Source of the DNA: CAXMNX01 sp964194845
GTDB taxonomy: Bacteria > Pseudomonadota > Alphaproteobacteria > Rhodobacterales > Rhodobacteraceae
Assembly (NCBI GenBank): GCA_964194845.1
Contig: CAXMNX010000075.1
Location: forward strand, 1-64,000
Direction of reading: 5' to 3'
Length of the DNA stretch: 64,000 nt
Shown here: one piece after another, positions 61,522 to 64,000 of the stretch
Layout: each line of letters starts with the position of its first letter
How positions within the stretch are numbered: the stretch's first letter is position 1
Notes under the pieces: model-generated
The model's input: the letters and a program-made list of their open reading frames with translations, nothing else
What the model was told of the DNA's origin: nothing
The model's database searches: none
Made by a program: the position numbers and the translations under genes

Positions 61522-62382
61522 TCATCCTTTCCGGCCCCAGGCGTTGGGCATACCGCCCAGTGCCTCGACCGTGGCGTCGTATTGCGGGGCCAACCAGGCC
61601 GCCGCCGCGTCTCTCTGCGCGCGGGTCATGTCCAGCGGCTGTCCTTCGTGAACCGGAACCAGGTTCGCCTCGACCCGCGCAATTCCCAGAAAATCGCAAA
61701 TCCGCGCGAATGCCTCGCCTGAGATCATATCTTCGAAAACCTCGATCAGCAGCCTGCGCGCCGGAACAGCGGCCACCAGTTTTGCCAGTGCGGTTGCATA
61801 ATCCGACCGCCGCGCGATCTGGTCTTCTTGCCCGTTTATCACACGGGTTAGTATCCGGTCACAGCGCTGCGCCGTCACCCGGCCCCGCCCATCGCGCCGC
61901 GCGGCAATCATTCGGATGTGGCTCCAAAGCCGGTCAACGGGCTCGCGGACCAGGTATAAAATTCGCACGTCGGGCGCCAGCCGCGCCAGCCGTCCCAGCC
62001 GCTCTTCCGGCAAAAGCGCATAGGCTGGCGTCATCTCGCCCACGACGCTCGCGCCGCCTGCACCGGTCTCCAGATACCGCAAGTATGCGGCACTATCTTC
62101 GCGCTTGCATTCCAGCACATCCAGCCAGTCCGCCCGGTCCGACAGCCTTGCCGCCTGCTCGTCGTTCGGACGCTGGCTTGCACGCGCAAACCGGTCAAGC
62201 ATCGACGATTGAAGATCGCGGTGTTTAGTCAGCTCTTTGCCGATCCGTCCGGCCTCAAGTGCGTTGAAATAATGCAGCTCTTTGATCGCGCGGAAATGGC
62301 AGTCGGGATGTGCCGCCAACTGGCGATGCAGCCAGCTTGTGCCTGCCTTGGCCGCGCCGACGCAAAGGAAGACCACCGCCAT
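61522..62382 (-). CDS. Sulfotransferase family protein
   Basis: PAPS-dependent sulfotransferase fold, 286 residues. 5'-PSB loop GAAKAGTSWLHRQL at residues 7-20, 3'-PB region LYLVREPVDRLWSHIRM, and a C-terminal SDYATALAKL/FEDM pattern as in bacterial heparan-sulfotransferase-like enzymes. ATG at 62382 has GGAGG upstream. It lies between nuoC and nuoD, ending one base before nuoD. Acceptor unknown; a polysaccharide or lipid is likely. Confidence 0.87.
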   Translation of the reverse strand: MAVVFLCVGAAKAGTSWLHRQLAAHPDCHFRAIKELHYFNALEAGRIGKELTKHRDLQSSMLDRFARASQRPNDEQAARLSDRADWLDVLECKREDSAAYLRYLETGAGGASVVGEMTPAYALLPEERLGRLARLAPDVRILYLVREPVDRLWSHIRMIAARRDGRGRVTAQRCDRILTRVINGQEDQIARRSDYATALAKLVAAVPARRLLIEVFEDMISGEAFARICDFLGIARVEANLVPVHEGQPLDMTRAQRDAAAAWLAPQYDATVEALGGMPNAWGRKG

Positions 62383-62432
62383 CAATTGGCCTCCGAACCC
62401 TGCCGCATTGCCCTGGCACCCTGCCGCATGAG

Positions 62433-63044
62433 CTACCCTTTTGCCTCTTCAGCCTTATCGTCACCCGGCAGAATATACTTCGCCCCCTCCCAGGGGCTCA
62501 TGAAATCAAACTGCCGATATTCCTGCACCAGACTTACCGGTTCATAGACGACGCGCTTTTTCTCCTCGTCATAGCGAACCTCAGTATACCCCGTCGTCGG
62601 GAAATCTTTGCGAAGTGGATGGCCGCGAAATCCGTAATCCGTCAGAATACGTCGCAGATCCGGGTGGCCGGAAAATAAAATGCCAAACATATCAAACACT
62701 TCACGCTCGAACCAGTTGGCGCTGGGATGCACATCCGTAATTGACGCCACGATATCGTCCTCGCGCACCGCAACGCGCAGCCGAACCCGGTGGTTCTGGT
62801 ACATGCTCAGGAAATGATAGACGACGTCGAACCGCGGTTCGCGCTCGGGATGATCGACTGATGTTATATCGACAAGCGTTGAAAACCGGCAATTCTGATC
62901 CGTTCGCAGAAATTCAACGAACCCCGGCAAGGATGCCTGGGTGACGTTGATGGTCAGTTCGCCAAAGGCGATATCCCACGAGATCACGCAGTCAGGCCGC
63001 CTCAACTCGATATGTGTTGCCAATTCAGTCAGCGCTTCGGACAT
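62433..63044 (-). CDS. nuoC: NADH-quinone oxidoreductase subunit C
   Basis: 203-residue 30-kDa-type subunit with the signature ANWFEREVFDMFGILFSGHP and LRRILTDYGFRGHPLRKDFP. Separate from nuoD, as in most alphaproteobacteria. Starts 12 bases after nuoB. Confidence 0.96.
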   Translation of the reverse strand: MSEALTELATHIELRRPDCVISWDIAFGELTINVTQASLPGFVEFLRTDQNCRFSTLVDITSVDHPEREPRFDVVYHFLSMYQNHRVRLRVAVREDDIVASITDVHPSANWFEREVFDMFGILFSGHPDLRRILTDYGFRGHPLRKDFPTTGYTEVRYDEEKKRVVYEPVSLVQEYRQFDFMSPWEGAKYILPGDDKAEEAKG

Positions 63045-63056
63045 TTCTGGCTCCTC

Positions 63057-63590
63057 TCAGCGCGTAATGGTGCCGGTCCGGCGAATCTTTCGCTGGAGTT
63101 GCAGGATACCGTACAAAAGTGCTTCCGCCGTCGGCGGGCAACCCGGCACATAGATGTCCACCGGCACAATCCGGTCACATCCCCGCACCACGGAATAGCT
63201 GTAATGATAATAACCGCCGCCGTTCGCGCACGATCCCATCGAGATGACATAGCGCGGCTCGGGCATCTGGTCGTAGACCTTGCGCAAAGCCGGTGCCATC
63301 TTGTTGGTCAGCGTGCCCGCGACGATCATCAAGTCCGATTGCCGAGGGCTTGCCCGCGGCGCGGTTCCGAACCGTTCCATGTCGTACCGCGGCATCGCCG
63401 CGTGCATCATCTCGACCGCGCAACAAGCCAGACCAAAAGTCATCCAATGCAAGCTGCCGGTGCGCGCCCAATTGATGATGTCGTCGGTCGACGTGACCAG
63501 AAAGCCCTTGTCCTGAAGCTCTTTGTTCAACGTCTGCGCCGCGACCTCGCGGTCGGCGCCCGCTGTGTTTTGACCGGTTGCGACACTCAT
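63057..63590 (-). CDS. nuoB: NADH-quinone oxidoreductase subunit B
   Basis: 177-residue subunit with the N2 4Fe-4S cluster: ACCAVEMM, GSCANGGG and VPGCPPTAEALLYG supply the ligands. ATG at 63590 with AGGCC/AAGGAAAGG upstream. Preceded by a 297-base gap from nuoA that contains its own putative promoter. Confidence 0.96.
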   Translation of the reverse strand: MSVATGQNTAGADREVAAQTLNKELQDKGFLVTSTDDIINWARTGSLHWMTFGLACCAVEMMHAAMPRYDMERFGTAPRASPRQSDLMIVAGTLTNKMAPALRKVYDQMPEPRYVISMGSCANGGGYYHYSYSVVRGCDRIVPVDIYVPGCPPTAEALLYGILQLQRKIRRTGTITR

Positions 63591-63651
63591 GGCCTGGCCT
63601 TTCCTTGCCCGGTTCCGCCCCGAAGTTACCGAGTTTCACCGGGGCCTCTTC

Positions 63652-63680
63652 GGACTATGCGTCGGCCCAAGAAAGGTCAA
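63652..63680 (-). promoter_or_regulatory. Putative promoter upstream of nuoB
   Basis: On the minus strand TTGACC (63680-63675), a 17-base spacer and TAGTCC (63657-63652), giving a leader of about 55 bases before nuoB. The unusually long nuoA-nuoB gap supports an internal start. Confidence 0.45.
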
Positions 63681-63887
63681 GCCGCCAGACCGGCGGAACA
63701 CCTCGCGAACCGGCCGCGCGGGCATATGCTTCGACGCCGCATTACGCCGTTCAGTTTCGGCCGCCCCGGTGCAAATCCGGCAGACATTCGAAGCGAGAGA
63801 CTGCGTGTCGGCTCAAGCGCGTTCGCATCGGATCTTTCAGCTAACGATCAATGGGGAAAAACACTGCGTTCAGTGGGTACCTAGCGG

Positions 63888-64000
63888 CTATTGCCACTCC
63901 ATCGCGCCTTTTTTCCACTCGTAGGCAAAGCCAACAGTAAGCACGACCAGAAACACCATCATCGACCAGAACGCGATATCGCTCAGGCTGCCGAAGGCGA
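63888..64000 (-). CDS. nuoA: NADH-quinone oxidoreductase subunit A, C-terminal part
   Basis: The frame is open to the right edge, so only the last 37 codons or so are present. They read DIAFWSMMVFLVVLTVGFAY then EWKKGAMEWQ and stop, which is the typical third helix and end of NuoA. First complex I subunit gene in the transcription order. Confidence 0.9.
   Translation of the reverse strand, partial: AFGSLSDIAFWSMMVFLVVLTVGFAYEWKKGAMEWQ

Overview
The window is a stretch of chromosome from an alphaproteobacterium, almost certainly a member of the Rhodobacteraceae (Roseobacter group). The evidence is the high-GC codon use, the R. capsulatus-type ferredoxin-NADP reductase, the gene pair DUF2849/DUF934 around cysI-cysH, the nuo cluster interleaved with lineage-specific genes (DUF5333, DUF5337, a NuoE with a C-terminal helix-hairpin-helix domain), and the nuoN-birA-coaX-rnj tail. 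No rRNA, tRNA, CRISPR array, prophage or complete insertion sequence was seen.

Layout. Bases 1-4480 hold the end of a sulfur assimilation operon: cysG (partial), DUF2849, cysI, cysH, DUF934 and fpr. Bases 4529-8615 hold small membrane or unknown proteins, infC with a non-AUG (ATC) start, a 52-residue DUF1127 protein and a GNAT acetyltransferase. Bases 8763-12155 carry pyrC, pyrE and dnaB, followed by a lower-GC class III nucleotide cyclase with an N-terminal SnoaL-like domain. Bases 13455-20867 carry a PAP2 protein, a DUF1194 secreted protein, alr, an MlaE/MlaF-type ABC pair, a PqiA-like protein and radA. Next come cvpA, a strongly structured untranslated stretch that looks like an RNA gene with its own terminator, and purF. 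Bases 23664-27867 hold a methyltransferase, an SDR, surE, pcm and an NlpD-like lipoprotein. On the minus strand follow tatA-tatB-tatC and a DUF815 ATPase (27955-30540). A WYL regulator with a palindromic operator, a frameshifted membrane gene, an orphan FbpC-type ATPase, an SDR and a lipoprotein with an in-frame amber codon occupy 30661-35202. Then come prfC and a DEAD-box helicase.

From 39003 to the right edge everything is on the minus strand. Read in transcription order it is nuoA (partial), nuoB, nuoC, a sulfotransferase, nuoD, a small membrane protein, nuoE, an HhH membrane protein, DUF5337, nuoF, a lipoprotein, MAPEG, DUF3291, a small membrane protein, DUF5333, nuoG, nuoH, a low-GC secreted protein, nuoI, a CMD-family protein, nuoJ, a Pro-Glu-repeat protein, nuoK, nuoL, nuoM, nuoN, birA, coaX, rnj and gph. 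All fourteen subunits of respiratory complex I are represented.

Most genes are housekeeping. The less ordinary material is the RNA-like region before purF, the two broken genes, the infC start codon, the dispersed palindromic repeats, and the many non-Nuo genes embedded in the complex I cluster.
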